Part shown: positions 18,811-27,189 of the stretch, one piece after another
Position numbering within the stretch: the stretch's first letter is position 1
Layout: each line of letters starts with the position of its first letter
NCBI GenBank assembly: GCA_016707525.1
Contig: JADJHP010000001.1
Location: forward strand, 434,001 to 498,000
Direction: 5' to 3'
DNA length: 64,000 nt
From: Ignavibacteriota bacterium
Lineage (GTDB): Bacteria > Bacteroidota > Ignavibacteria > UBA10030 > UBA6906
Position numbers and translations under genes: made by a program
The notes under the pieces: generated by a model
The model's input: the letters and a program-made list of their open reading frames with translations, nothing else
Told to the model about the DNA's origin: nothing
The model's database searches: none

Positions 18811-20829
18811 ATGGACCTTTCCGTCATCATCGTCAACTACAATGTCCGGCAGTTCCTGGAGAATGCGCTGACGTCGATCGGACGTGCGCTGGAGGGGCTG
18901 ACGGGCGAGATCATCGTGGTGGACAATGCGTCGGACGATGGCTCGGCAGCGATGGTCCGGGCAAAGTTTCCGGCCGTGCGGCTTATCGAGAGCGCGGAAA
19001 ATCTCGGATTCGCGCGCGCGAATAATCTCGCCCTGCGCGAGGCACGCGGCCGCCATCTGCTGTTGATCAACCCTGACACGATCGTCCAGGAGGATACGTG
19101 CCGCGTGATGGTGGACTTCCTGGACGCGCATCCGGAAGTTGGCCTGGCGGGGTGCAAGATCCTCAATCCGGACGGCTCCTTCCAGTTGCCCTGCCGGCGG
19201 AGCTTCCCGACGCCATGGGTAGCGTTCACCAAGACCGTTGGTTTGAGTTCGCTCTTCCCGCGGTCGAGGATGTTCGGGAGATACAATCTGACGTATCTGG
19301 ACCCCGATGCCTCGTACGAGGTGGACGCGGTCAGCGGGTCGTTCATGATGCTGCGCCGTGAGGTGTATGAGAAGATCGGGGGGCTGGACGAGGCGTTCTT
19401 CATGTACGGCGAAGACCTCGATTGGTGTTACCGCGTGAAGCAGGCCGGATGGAGTGTCTCCTATGTGCACACGACGCGCATCATCCATTTCAAAGGTGAA
19501 AGCACTCGCCGCAGTAATCTGGATGAGGTCCGGGTGTTCTACGGGGCAATGGTCCTGTTCGTCCAGAAACACTTCAGCCATTCACGGATCGGGCTGTTGT
19601 TCCTTCGTCTCGGGATCTTTCTGCGGGGGGGGGTGGCGTGGTTGAGGCGGGCACTGCAACCGCTTCTGTCGGGATCGTTGGATTTCATTCTCGTGGCCAT
19701 CGCTATGATCGCGGCGGAATGGCTGTACTTCGGGCGGATTTTTTCCTATCCTGCGTATGCATATCCGATCGTCTGGACCGTTCCGGGATTGATGGTCGTG
19801 GTGGTGGGTGCGGCATCACGGCTCTATTCGACGCACAGGCTTGCCGCATTCCGCGCTGCGATGACCGTTTTCGTGAGCTACTTCGTGATCTCGGCGATGG
19901 TGTTCTTCATCAAGACGTTCGCCTTCAGCAGAGCAGTGGTCCTGATCTCCGGCATGCTGTCGATGGTGCTTCTCCCCGGATGGCGCATCGTGGCGCGCGC
20001 CTGGGGGAAACGCAGTGCGGACCGTGGCCGCGAAAAGACCCTGTTCGGGAGCCGGACGCTGATCGTTGGATGCGGCCCGAGTGGCCAGGAAGTGCTCCGC
20101 AAGCTCCGGGCCAGGGTGGATGATGGGTATGATGTGCTGGGGTTCATCGATGCAACGAGCGCGCGGATCGGAGAATCCGTCGCCGGGGTGGAGATCGTTG
20201 GCAGCGTGGAGAATGTCGGCAAGGTGATCGACGAACGGCAGATCACGGATGTGATCTTTGCGACCGACGAGCTCTCCTATGCTGGTATCCTCGGCGTGAT
20301 CGGCAGAAGTACGCGGCGGGATGTGAACTTCCGGCTCGTGCCGACGAGCCTGGAAGCGATCATCGGCAAGACACGCATCGATGACCTCGATCCGTTGCCG
20401 TTGGTGGAGATCGAGTACAATATTCATCGTCCGGCGAACCGGATGGGTAAACGGCTGTTCGATGTCACGGTGGCGGCGCTCCTGCTGATCGTCCTCACCC
20501 CCCTGCGGGTGCTCGGACGTGTGCGCCGTGAGGGACCGTTCGCAACGTTCCTCACGGGCCTCAGCGAGGTCGTTGCGGGGAGGAAGAGCTTTGTCGGCGT
20601 TGAATCCGGCGGCGTCGATCCCCGGAACAGCGGGGGGCCATACCTGGGGCCGCGGGGCCTGACGGGCCTTGTGCAGGTGAATCGGCGCGCGAACCTGCCG
20701 GTGGAGGAACGTGAGCGGTACGAACTCTATTACGCGAAGAATCAGTCGTTCGTACTGGATATGGAGATCATGCTCAAGGCGATGTTGCAGTTGCTCAGAC
20801 GACAGGGAGATCACTCATGGCAAAAATGA
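18811..20829 (+). CDS. Fusion of family 2 glycosyltransferase with a shortened sugar-transferase (PglC/WbaP-type) module
   Basis: One intact 672-residue frame. Residues 1-230 are a rhamnosyltransferase-like GT2: MDLSVIIVNYNVRQFLENAL, IIVVDNASDDGSAAM, LLLINPDTIVQ, MYGEDLDWCYRVKQAGW. About 289-395 carry four membrane helices. About 411-540 form a Rossmann-like domain (TLIVGCGPSGQEVLRKLRA). From 546 a sugar-transferase-like tail follows (KRLFDVTVAALLLIVLTPL, GLTGLVQVNRRANLP near 615, YELYYAKNQSFVLDMEIMLK). The KFRSMxxDAE catalytic block of this family is missing, so phosphotransferase activity is doubtful. The stop overlaps accA by 13 bp. Confidence 0.8.
   Translation: MDLSVIIVNYNVRQFLENALTSIGRALEGLTGEIIVVDNASDDGSAAMVRAKFPAVRLIESAENLGFARANNLALREARGRHLLLINPDTIVQEDTCRVMVDFLDAHPEVGLAGCKILNPDGSFQLPCRRSFPTPWVAFTKTVGLSSLFPRSRMFGRYNLTYLDPDASYEVDAVSGSFMMLRREVYEKIGGLDEAFFMYGEDLDWCYRVKQAGWSVSYVHTTRIIHFKGESTRRSNLDEVRVFYGAMVLFVQKHFSHSRIGLLFLRLGIFLRGGVAWLRRALQPLLSGSLDFILVAIAMIAAEWLYFGRIFSYPAYAYPIVWTVPGLMVVVVGAASRLYSTHRLAAFRAAMTVFVSYFVISAMVFFIKTFAFSRAVVLISGMLSMVLLPGWRIVARAWGKRSADRGREKTLFGSRTLIVGCGPSGQEVLRKLRARVDDGYDVLGFIDATSARIGESVAGVEIVGSVENVGKVIDERQITDVIFATDELSYAGILGVIGRSTRRDVNFRLVPTSLEAIIGKTRIDDLDPLPLVEIEYNIHRPANRMGKRLFDVTVAALLLIVLTPLRVLGRVRREGPFATFLTGLSEVVAGRKSFVGVESGGVDPRNSGGPYLGPRGLTGLVQVNRRANLPVEERERYELYYAKNQSFVLDMEIMLKAMLQLLRRQGDHSWQK
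19625..19633 (+). repeat. Homopolymer tract of nine G inside the GT2/sugar-transferase fusion gene
   Basis: Nine G encode Gly-Gly between the GT2 and membrane parts (FLRGGVAWLRR). A slip of one base would truncate the protein just after the GT2 domain. Confidence 0.6.
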
Positions 20830-21767
20830 TACTCGACTTCGAAAAGCCGATCCTTGAGCTCGAGAAGAAAGTGGAGGAGATGCGCCGCTACGCGGACAAT
20901 CCGGACATCGCGCAGGAGATCGCACGCATCGAGAAGCGCGTGCGCCAGCTCCAGCAGAGTGTCTACTCCGGTCTCACGCGGTGGCAGAAGGTGCAGATGG
21001 CACGGCATGCGGACCGTCCGTACACTCTGGACTACATCCAGCTCATGACCACCGACTTCGTTGAGCTCCACGGCGACCGTGCGTTCAAGGATGACAAGGC
21101 GATCGTCGGCGGACTTGCGCGACTCGGCGATACCTCGGTCATGATCATGGGGCAGCAGAAGGGCCGCGATACCAAATCCAATCTGTACCGGAATTTCGGG
21201 ATGCCGAATCCGGAAGGCTACCGGAAAGCGTTGCGCCTGATGAAGCTCGCCGAAAAGTTCGGCCGGCCGGTGATCACCCTGTTGGATACCCCGGGGGCGT
21301 TCCCGGGCCTCGAGGCGGAAGAACGCGGACAGGCGGAAGCGATCGCGCGCAATCTGTTCGAAATGGCGCGGCTGAAGGTCCCGATCATCGTCGTGATCAT
21401 CGGCGAAGGGGCGTCGGGCGGCGCGCTCGGCCTCGGGATCGGGGACCGGATCCTCATGCTCGAATATGCGTGGTACTCCGTGATCTCGCCGGAATCCTGC
21501 TCGAGTATCCTGTGGAGAAGCTGGGAGTATAAGGAACAAGCCGCGGAAGCTCTCCAGTTGACCGCACCCGATCTCAAGAAGCAGGGGATCATCGATGCCA
21601 TCGTTCCCGAGCCGCTGGGAGGGGCACACCGTGACCATCAACAAATGGCCACGATCCTCAAAGAAACCCTGTTGCAGGAGCTGAAGGCGCTGCGGAAACT
21701 GAAACCGGATAAGCTTGTCGAAAAGCGCATCGACAAATTCTCCAGGATGGGTGTCACCGTAGGATAG
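20817..21767 (+). CDS. accA: Acetyl-CoA carboxylase carboxyltransferase subunit alpha
   Basis: Alpha half of the carboxyltransferase that moves CO2 from biotin to acetyl-CoA, giving malonyl-CoA for fatty acid synthesis. At 316 residues the length is normal. A helical N-terminus (DFEKPILELEKKVEEMRRYA) is followed by VELHGDRAFKDDKAIVGGLA, TLLDTPGAFPGLEAEERGQA, GEGASGGALGLGIGDRILML and YSVISPESCSSILWR, all classical AccA segments. The partner accD is not in the window. The start overlaps the fusion gene by 13 bp, so its expression may be linked to the end of the polysaccharide locus. Confidence 0.95.
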   Translation: MAKMILDFEKPILELEKKVEEMRRYADNPDIAQEIARIEKRVRQLQQSVYSGLTRWQKVQMARHADRPYTLDYIQLMTTDFVELHGDRAFKDDKAIVGGLARLGDTSVMIMGQQKGRDTKSNLYRNFGMPNPEGYRKALRLMKLAEKFGRPVITLLDTPGAFPGLEAEERGQAEAIARNLFEMARLKVPIIVVIIGEGASGGALGLGIGDRILMLEYAWYSVISPESCSSILWRSWEYKEQAAEALQLTAPDLKKQGIIDAIVPEPLGGAHRDHQQMATILKETLLQELKALRKLKPDKLVEKRIDKFSRMGVTVG

Positions 21768-21777
21768 GGAGCGTGTG

Positions 21778-22221
21778 ATGCTGCGGTATGAAACGGATCT
21801 GCGTGTGCGGTATGCCGACACCGACCAGATGAAGTTCGCGTATTACGGTGTCTATTTCGAATACTTCGAGCAGGGGCGGTCGGACCTGCTGCGAAGCGTT
21901 GGCCTTCCGTATGCCACCCTGGAGAGCATGGGATTCCTGCTTCCGGTGATCGAAGCGCATGCCGAATATAAACGGTCGGCGCACTACGACGACCTCCTGC
22001 ATATCGTGACGATCCTTCAGGCCCGCCCGGTAGCCCGCGTACGTTTGGACTATGAGGTGTACAACGCCGACCGGAATGAGTTGATCGCCACCGGGTACAC
22101 GATCCACAGCTTCCTCAATGCGCAGACGGGAAGACCGACGCGGGCACCCGTGGTCTTTCTTGAGACCCTGGACGCAGCGATGTCCGACCGTTCTCCCAGG
22201 CAGGCACAGAAGAGCATATGA
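21778..22221 (+). CDS. Acyl-CoA thioesterase (YbgC/4HBT family)
   Basis: Small hot-dog fold thioesterase of 147 residues. RYADTDQMKFAYYGVYFEYF carries the family Asp and the helix-entry Tyr residues of the 4-hydroxybenzoyl-CoA thioesterase/YbgC group. HYDDLLHIVTIL and VRLDYEVYNADRNELIATG follow as the central strands. The substrate is not known; acyl-CoA fits its place next to accA. ATG at 21778 was preferred to GTG at 21775 (GGGAG lies upstream). The stop overlaps the nadC start (ATGA). Confidence 0.8.
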   Translation: MLRYETDLRVRYADTDQMKFAYYGVYFEYFEQGRSDLLRSVGLPYATLESMGFLLPVIEAHAEYKRSAHYDDLLHIVTILQARPVARVRLDYEVYNADRNELIATGYTIHSFLNAQTGRPTRAPVVFLETLDAAMSDRSPRQAQKSI

Positions 22222-23078
22222 CCACCGCAGAACACGGCAGGATCCATCAGATCATCGAGGATGCGCTCCGGGAAGATGCCGGCATGGGCGACATTACCGG
22301 CGATGCAACGATCACCGAAGATGCCGGGGGCGTTGCGGAATTCCTGTGTAAAGAGCCGGGGACCATTGCCGGTCTTGATGTTGCCGCGCTGGTCTTTCAG
22401 TACTGCGATGCGACCGCCACGTTCGGTCCGCGCTACGAGGACGGGGCCGCCGTCACTGCCGGCGAGATCATCGCCGTGGTCAGTGGGTCTGCGCGCGGCA
22501 TGCTGAAGGCCGAGCGCACCGCGCTCAACCTGCTGCAGCGCATGAGTGGGATCGCCACGACGACGCGGCGTTATGTGGAAGCCGTGCAGGGGACGGGCGC
22601 ACGCATCACGGACACGCGCAAGACCGTTCCGGGACTCCGGGTCCTGGATAAGGCAGCGGTCCGGGCCGGCGGAGGCGTGAATCACCGCTTCGGGCTCGAC
22701 GACATGGTGCTCATCAAGGACAATCATATCGCATCGGCAGGCGGGATCACCGAGGCGGTACGCCGCTGCAATGCCCATCTCGAGGTCCACGGTCTGCGAC
22801 TGGCGGTCGAGGTGGAAACGACATCCCTGGCTCAGGTCCGGGAAGCCCTTGCATGCACAGGGATCACGCGCATCATGCTGGACAACTTCGATCTCGCCGC
22901 CATGCGCGAGGCGGTAGAGCTGATCGGCCACCGGGTCGAGGTCGAAGCCTCCGGCGGGATCACGCTGGAGACGATCAGGCCGGTTGCCGAGACCGGTGTC
23001 GACCTCATTTCGGTCGGTGCACTCACTCACTCCGTACGGGCGCTGGATATCTCCCTTGACTTCGTCTCCCAGGTTTGA
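22218..23078 (+). CDS. nadC: Nicotinate-nucleotide pyrophosphorylase (carboxylating)
   Basis: Quinolinate phosphoribosyltransferase, the third step of de novo NAD synthesis, making nicotinate mononucleotide from quinolinate and PRPP. The 286-residue protein shows ERTALNLLQRMSGIATTTRR, ITDTRKTVPGLRVLDKAAVR, GGGVNHRFGLDDMVLIKDNH and VEVEASGGITLETI, the usual NadC blocks. ATG at 22218 overlaps the thioesterase stop. nadA lies 23 kb away at 45710. nadB is not seen in the window. Confidence 0.95.
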   Translation: MTTAEHGRIHQIIEDALREDAGMGDITGDATITEDAGGVAEFLCKEPGTIAGLDVAALVFQYCDATATFGPRYEDGAAVTAGEIIAVVSGSARGMLKAERTALNLLQRMSGIATTTRRYVEAVQGTGARITDTRKTVPGLRVLDKAAVRAGGGVNHRFGLDDMVLIKDNHIASAGGITEAVRRCNAHLEVHGLRLAVEVETTSLAQVREALACTGITRIMLDNFDLAAMREAVELIGHRVEVEASGGITLETIRPVAETGVDLISVGALTHSVRALDISLDFVSQV

Positions 23079-24579
23079 CCGGATCAAGCGGCTCGGATCG
23101 GACACGGCGGTCTATGGCATCAGTACGATCCTCGGCCGCTTCCTCACGTTCGTCCTCACGCCCATCTACACCCATGCGCTCGATCCGTCCGATCTCGGCG
23201 TTGTCGCCACGGTCTATGCGTACATTGCATTCCTGAATGTTGTGTACGGGTATGGCATGGAAGGGGCGTACATGAAGTATGTGTCCACCCTGGAACTCGG
23301 CGACCGGAAGCGTGTCTTCACCGTGCCGTTCGTGGCGGTCGCGGTGAGCGGACTTCTGTTCTCCGGACTATTGGCAGTATTCTATGAACCGGTCGCTGCG
23401 GTCTCCGGCATTCCTCCGCGGTTCCAATCGCTGGTAACGATGGCCGCGGGCATCCTCTTCCTTGATACGATCTCCATAGTACCCTTCGCCGCACTGCGGA
23501 TGGCCTCACAGGCGAAGATCTTCGCAGGAGTGAAGATCGCGGGCATCGTCGTGAACGTCGTTGCGAATATTCTCCTCCTGTTCCTGTGGCACACCGGTGT
23601 GGAGGGGATCTTCATCAGCGGATTGATCTCCTCGGGATTCACGGTGGTGCTGCTGATCCCGACCATCATCCGGAATCTCGTGCCCACGTGGCCACGGGGC
23701 ATCTTCCCTGCCTTGCTCCGGTTCGGGCTCCCATCGGTTCCCGCGGGCATTGCCGGCATGATGCTCCAGGTGATCAACCGTCCTATCCTGGCTTCGTTGC
23801 GCGGCGATGCCGAGGTGGGGATCTTCCAGGCGAATTACCGCCTCGGGATCTTCATGATGCTGCTGGTATCGATGTTCGACTTCGCCTGGCGGCCGTTCCT
23901 GCTCCAGCATGCGCACGATGCGGATGCCCGGCCGCTCTTCGCGTGTGTCATGATCTACTTCGTTTTGATCGCCACGAGTGTCTTCTTTGTCCTGAGCTTT
24001 TTCCTCGCGGACATCGTCCGATGGCCGATCTTCGGAGGGCGCTCGATCATCGATCCGCGATTCTGGGAGGGGATGGACATCATTCCCGTGATCTTGCTTG
24101 CGTATGTGTTCCTGGGGATCTACAACAACCTGATCGCGGGCATCTATATCGAGAAGAAGACGGGGAAGTTGCCGCTTGTGACCTTCACCGCCGCGGCGCT
24201 CCATGTCGTCGCGAACTATGCGTTGATCCCGCCCTTCGGACTGATGGGGGCCGCCATCGCGACACTCGTGAGCTACGTGGTCATGGCGGGGATGATGTAT
24301 GTGATCGTTCAGCGGATCTATCCCGTGCCGTATGAACTCGCGCGGTTGGGCAAGATCGCCGGAGCGGCCGTCGTGGTGTCCGTGGCGGCATACGCGGCAG
24401 GTACGGGGACGGCGGCGCTGTGGATCAAGGTGGGTTTGCTCCCTGCCTTCGTGGCATTCTTGTACGCCACGCGGTTCTTCGAGCCTCATGAAGGGGCGGC
24501 AGCGATGCGGCTCGTACGCGCGATCCCGGGCGCGCGCAGGGCAAAGCCGGTGGCGGACGATACCTCTTCGGCCTCCTAG
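23056..24579 (+). CDS. Polysaccharide biosynthesis/flippase-like membrane protein (MOP superfamily)
   Basis: Polytopic protein of about 507 residues with 12-14 membrane helices. It starts around RFDRIKRLGSDTAVYGISTI, and ALDPSDLGVVATVYAYIAFL is the family's early signature. It probably moves lipid-linked oligosaccharide, or a peptidoglycan-type precursor, across the inner membrane. It is distinct from the flippase at 7204 and lies outside the main locus, behind nadC. The start is uncertain: TTG at 23056, overlapping nadC by 23 bp, fits the sequence best, but a GTG inside nadC is possible. Confidence 0.75.
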   Translation: MTSSPRFDRIKRLGSDTAVYGISTILGRFLTFVLTPIYTHALDPSDLGVVATVYAYIAFLNVVYGYGMEGAYMKYVSTLELGDRKRVFTVPFVAVAVSGLLFSGLLAVFYEPVAAVSGIPPRFQSLVTMAAGILFLDTISIVPFAALRMASQAKIFAGVKIAGIVVNVVANILLLFLWHTGVEGIFISGLISSGFTVVLLIPTIIRNLVPTWPRGIFPALLRFGLPSVPAGIAGMMLQVINRPILASLRGDAEVGIFQANYRLGIFMMLLVSMFDFAWRPFLLQHAHDADARPLFACVMIYFVLIATSVFFVLSFFLADIVRWPIFGGRSIIDPRFWEGMDIIPVILLAYVFLGIYNNLIAGIYIEKKTGKLPLVTFTAAALHVVANYALIPPFGLMGAAIATLVSYVVMAGMMYVIVQRIYPVPYELARLGKIAGAAVVVSVAAYAAGTGTAALWIKVGLLPAFVAFLYATRFFEPHEGAAAMRLVRAIPGARRAKPVADDTSSAS

Positions 24580-24612
24580 AATCTCACTCTCAAAAACCGT
24601 ATCATACTACTT

Positions 24613-25605
24613 ATGAGCAAAGACCTGAATAGTGGTGATCCGCATGCCCTCGCCATGGTCGGAGGGCAAGCCGTGATCGAAGGAGTCATGATGCGGGCCC
24701 AGGGCCGCATCGCCACCGCGGTGCGCCGTGCCGATGGGACCATCGTCGTACGCCGGGAGAAGTTCACTCCGATCGGCAAGCGCTATCCCGTCCTTGCTGC
24801 CCCCATCCTCCGGGGAGCGGTGGGGATCATTGAAATGCTGATGATCGGCATCCGGACGCTGAATTTCTCAGCAGAGATCGCGGTCGCTGACCAGGCTGTG
24901 GCCGAAGGGGTGGCCGCTCCGGAACAGAAGCAATCAAAGGTCATGCTGGGAGTGACCGTCGGTGTTGCACTCCTCCTCGGGGTCGCCCTCTTCTTTGTGA
25001 CGCCGCTGATCCTCACGTCGCTTGCGTTCTCCGTCGATCAGGATCCGCTGCTCTTCAACGCACTGGCCGGCCTGATCCGCCTCCTCCTGTTCCTGGGATA
25101 TCTTCTCGCGATCTCCCGGATGAAGGATGTGCAGAGGCTGTTCGCGTATCACGGGGCAGAACACAAGACCGTGTTCGCGTATGAATCAGGATCGCCGCTC
25201 TCGGTCGATGTCGCGGCGTGCCAGAGCCGGTTCCATCCCCGGTGCGGCACAAGCTTCCTGCTGGTGGTCATGTTGTCGTCCATCATTCTTTTTGCGATCG
25301 TCGATGGCCTGCTCATCCTGCAACTCGGTACGATCACCTTGCCGGTGCGCTTGATCACCCATATCCCGCTGATCCCGCTGGTCGGCGGGTTGTCGTATGA
25401 ATTCATCAGGCTTTCTGCCAGGCTCGCTGCCGATGGCGCCGGACGCTGGGTCGTTGCCCCGGGCCTGCTGTTGCAGAGGATCACCACGGCAGAGCCCGAC
25501 GCAGCGCAACTGGAGGTGGCGATCGCCGCGCTTCAGGCGGCGCTGGAACCGGGGGCCGAGGGTACGATCGAGACGGTCGGTGGGTCCATCACAGGGGTGG
25601 CCTGA
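24613..25605 (+). CDS. DUF1385 family membrane protein (YqhQ-like)
   Basis: Conserved membrane protein of 330 residues and unknown function. The family hallmark MVGGQAVIEGVMMRAQG is at residues 14-30. Later come LAAPILRGAVGIIEMLMIGI, membrane helices near 112-170, the His-rich motif FAYHGAEHKTVFAYES near 175, and CQSRFHPRCGTSFLLVV, all typical of DUF1385. The pairing with prfA, 1 bp downstream, recurs in many bacteria, but the function is not established. No strong ribosome-binding site is visible. Confidence 0.9.
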   Translation: MSKDLNSGDPHALAMVGGQAVIEGVMMRAQGRIATAVRRADGTIVVRREKFTPIGKRYPVLAAPILRGAVGIIEMLMIGIRTLNFSAEIAVADQAVAEGVAAPEQKQSKVMLGVTVGVALLLGVALFFVTPLILTSLAFSVDQDPLLFNALAGLIRLLLFLGYLLAISRMKDVQRLFAYHGAEHKTVFAYESGSPLSVDVAACQSRFHPRCGTSFLLVVMLSSIILFAIVDGLLILQLGTITLPVRLITHIPLIPLVGGLSYEFIRLSARLAADGAGRWVVAPGLLLQRITTAEPDAAQLEVAIAALQAALEPGAEGTIETVGGSITGVA

Positions 25606-25606
25606 T

Positions 25607-26680
25607 ATGCTTGACCGGCTTGAACATGTCCGCGCCCGCTACGAGGAGCTCACGATGCTCCTGGGAGACCCGTCGGTGCTCGGAAGCCAGGACCGGCTGC
25701 GGGAAGTCAGCAAAGAACACAGTGATCTAACCCCGCTGATGAAGACGTATGACCGGTACGCCAGGGCAAAGAAAGACCTCGAAGGACTGAAGGAGCTGAC
25801 GGAGTCGTCGGCCGATCCGGAGATGAAGCAGCTTGCGTATGCGGAGTTCGATGGCGCCCGCGACGCCGTGACCGCATTGGAAGAAGAATTGAAGGTCCTG
25901 CTGGTGCCGAAGGATCCGAACGATACGCGCAACGTGATCGTGGAGATCCGGGCCGGCACGGGTGGTGATGAGGCCGCGCTGTTTGCTGCGGATCTGTTCC
26001 GGATGTATTCGCGCTTCGCAGAGAAGCGTGGGTGGAAGGTGGAAGTGCTTGATGCGAATGATACCGGCATCGGGGGCATGAAGGAGATCTCGTTCTCCCT
26101 GAGCGGCAATGAGGTCTACGGCACCATGAAGTTCGAGAGTGGTGTCCACCGGGTACAGCGCGTGCCGGAGACCGAGGCGCAGGGCAGGGTGCACACTTCC
26201 GCTGCGACGGTCGCGATCCTGCCTGAGGTGGAGCAGGTGGATGGTGTGGAGATCAATCCCGCCGACCTGGAAATGGATACCTTCCGGTCGGGAGGGAAGG
26301 GCGGGCAGAATGTGAACAAGGTGGAAACCGCTGTGCGGATCACGCACAAGCCGTCAGGGATCATTGTGGTCTGCCGCCAGGAACGATCACAGCTGCAGAA
26401 CCGCGAACGCGCGATGAAGATGCTGCGCGCGAAATTGTATGAGAACGCCATCGCCGCGCAGGTAGGGGATGTGGCGGCACAGCGGAAGATGATGGTGAAG
26501 AGTGGTGACCGGAGTGACAAGATCCGCACGTACAACTTTCCGCAGAACCGGGTGACCGATCACAGGATCGGATTGACCCTCTACAACCTTGGTGAGATCA
26601 TCGATGGCCGGATGGACGAATTGGTGGAGCAGCTTCGTGTCGCTGACAGGGCGGAGCGGTTGAAGAACGCCGAGGGGTAA
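25607..26680 (+). CDS. prfA: Peptide chain release factor 1
   Basis: Class I release factor reading UAA and UAG, 357 residues. The catalytic GGQ lies in SGGKGGQNVNKVETAV near residue 233. HRVQRVPETEAQGRVHTSAA contains the P-x-T tripeptide that marks RF1, in place of the SPF of RF2. The start at 25607 follows the DUF1385 stop directly and matches the usual N-terminus (MLDRLEHVRARYEELTMLLG). Its stop at 26680 is 3 bp from the reconstructed 3' end of the convergent tadA gene. Confidence 0.95.
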   Translation: MLDRLEHVRARYEELTMLLGDPSVLGSQDRLREVSKEHSDLTPLMKTYDRYARAKKDLEGLKELTESSADPEMKQLAYAEFDGARDAVTALEEELKVLLVPKDPNDTRNVIVEIRAGTGGDEAALFAADLFRMYSRFAEKRGWKVEVLDANDTGIGGMKEISFSLSGNEVYGTMKFESGVHRVQRVPETEAQGRVHTSAATVAILPEVEQVDGVEINPADLEMDTFRSGGKGGQNVNKVETAVRITHKPSGIIVVCRQERSQLQNRERAMKMLRAKLYENAIAAQVGDVAAQRKMMVKSGDRSDKIRTYNFPQNRVTDHRIGLTLYNLGEIIDGRMDELVEQLRVADRAERLKNAEG

Positions 26681-26683
26681 CAC

Positions 26684-27189
26684 CTACTCTTCCGTGCGTT
26701 TGCTTCCCGGCTTGCCTACCGTATTGCCGCGTACCCCCGCAAAGAAGTCCTTGAGCATGGCCCCGCACCGTGCCTCTTCGATACCCCGAACATCTCCACG
26801 CGGTGATTCAATCTGTCATCCTGAACGATATTGAAGAGCGTGCCGCAGGCGCCTGCTTTGGGGTCATAGGCCCCGAAGACCAGGGTCGGGATGCGGGCCT
26901 GGACGATCGCGCCCGCGCACATAGCGCAGGGTTCCAGGGTCACGTACAGGGTGCACGCTTCCAGCCGGCGGCTCTCCAGGTGGGTGGACGCGGCAGTGAT
27001 AGCGATCATCTCGGCATGTGCCGTCGGGTCCTGGAGGGATTCGATCTGGTTGTATCCCTTGCCGATGATCCGGTTGTCGCGGACGATGATCGCTCCCACG
27101 GGGACCTCTTTGCGTTTCAACGCCTGTTCAGCCTCGCGGATAGCATAGGCCATCCACCGGACATGCTCGCCTGTCGGGTTCTCTACCAT
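26684..27189 (-). CDS. tadA: tRNA-specific adenosine deaminase, frameshifted near 3' end
   Basis: Converts A34 to inosine in tRNA anticodons; normally essential. About 168 residues after repair. Zinc and catalytic motifs are present: TAHAEMIAI (HAE) and TLEPCAMCAGAIVQARI (PCxxC). On the coding strand the GGGG at 26787-26784 breaks the frame, which then stops falsely at 26716. Adding one G gives FGGIEEARCGAMLKDFFAGV and a stop at 26684-26686, the expected TadA C-terminus. Its start overlaps the nitroreductase stop by 7 bp, so the two are co-transcribed from the promoter at 27698. Confidence 0.88.

Noticed and set aside
25607..26680. Release factor 2 (prfB)
   Set aside because: The tripeptide region reads P-E-T as in RF1, not S-P-F, and there is no programmed frameshift site near the start.
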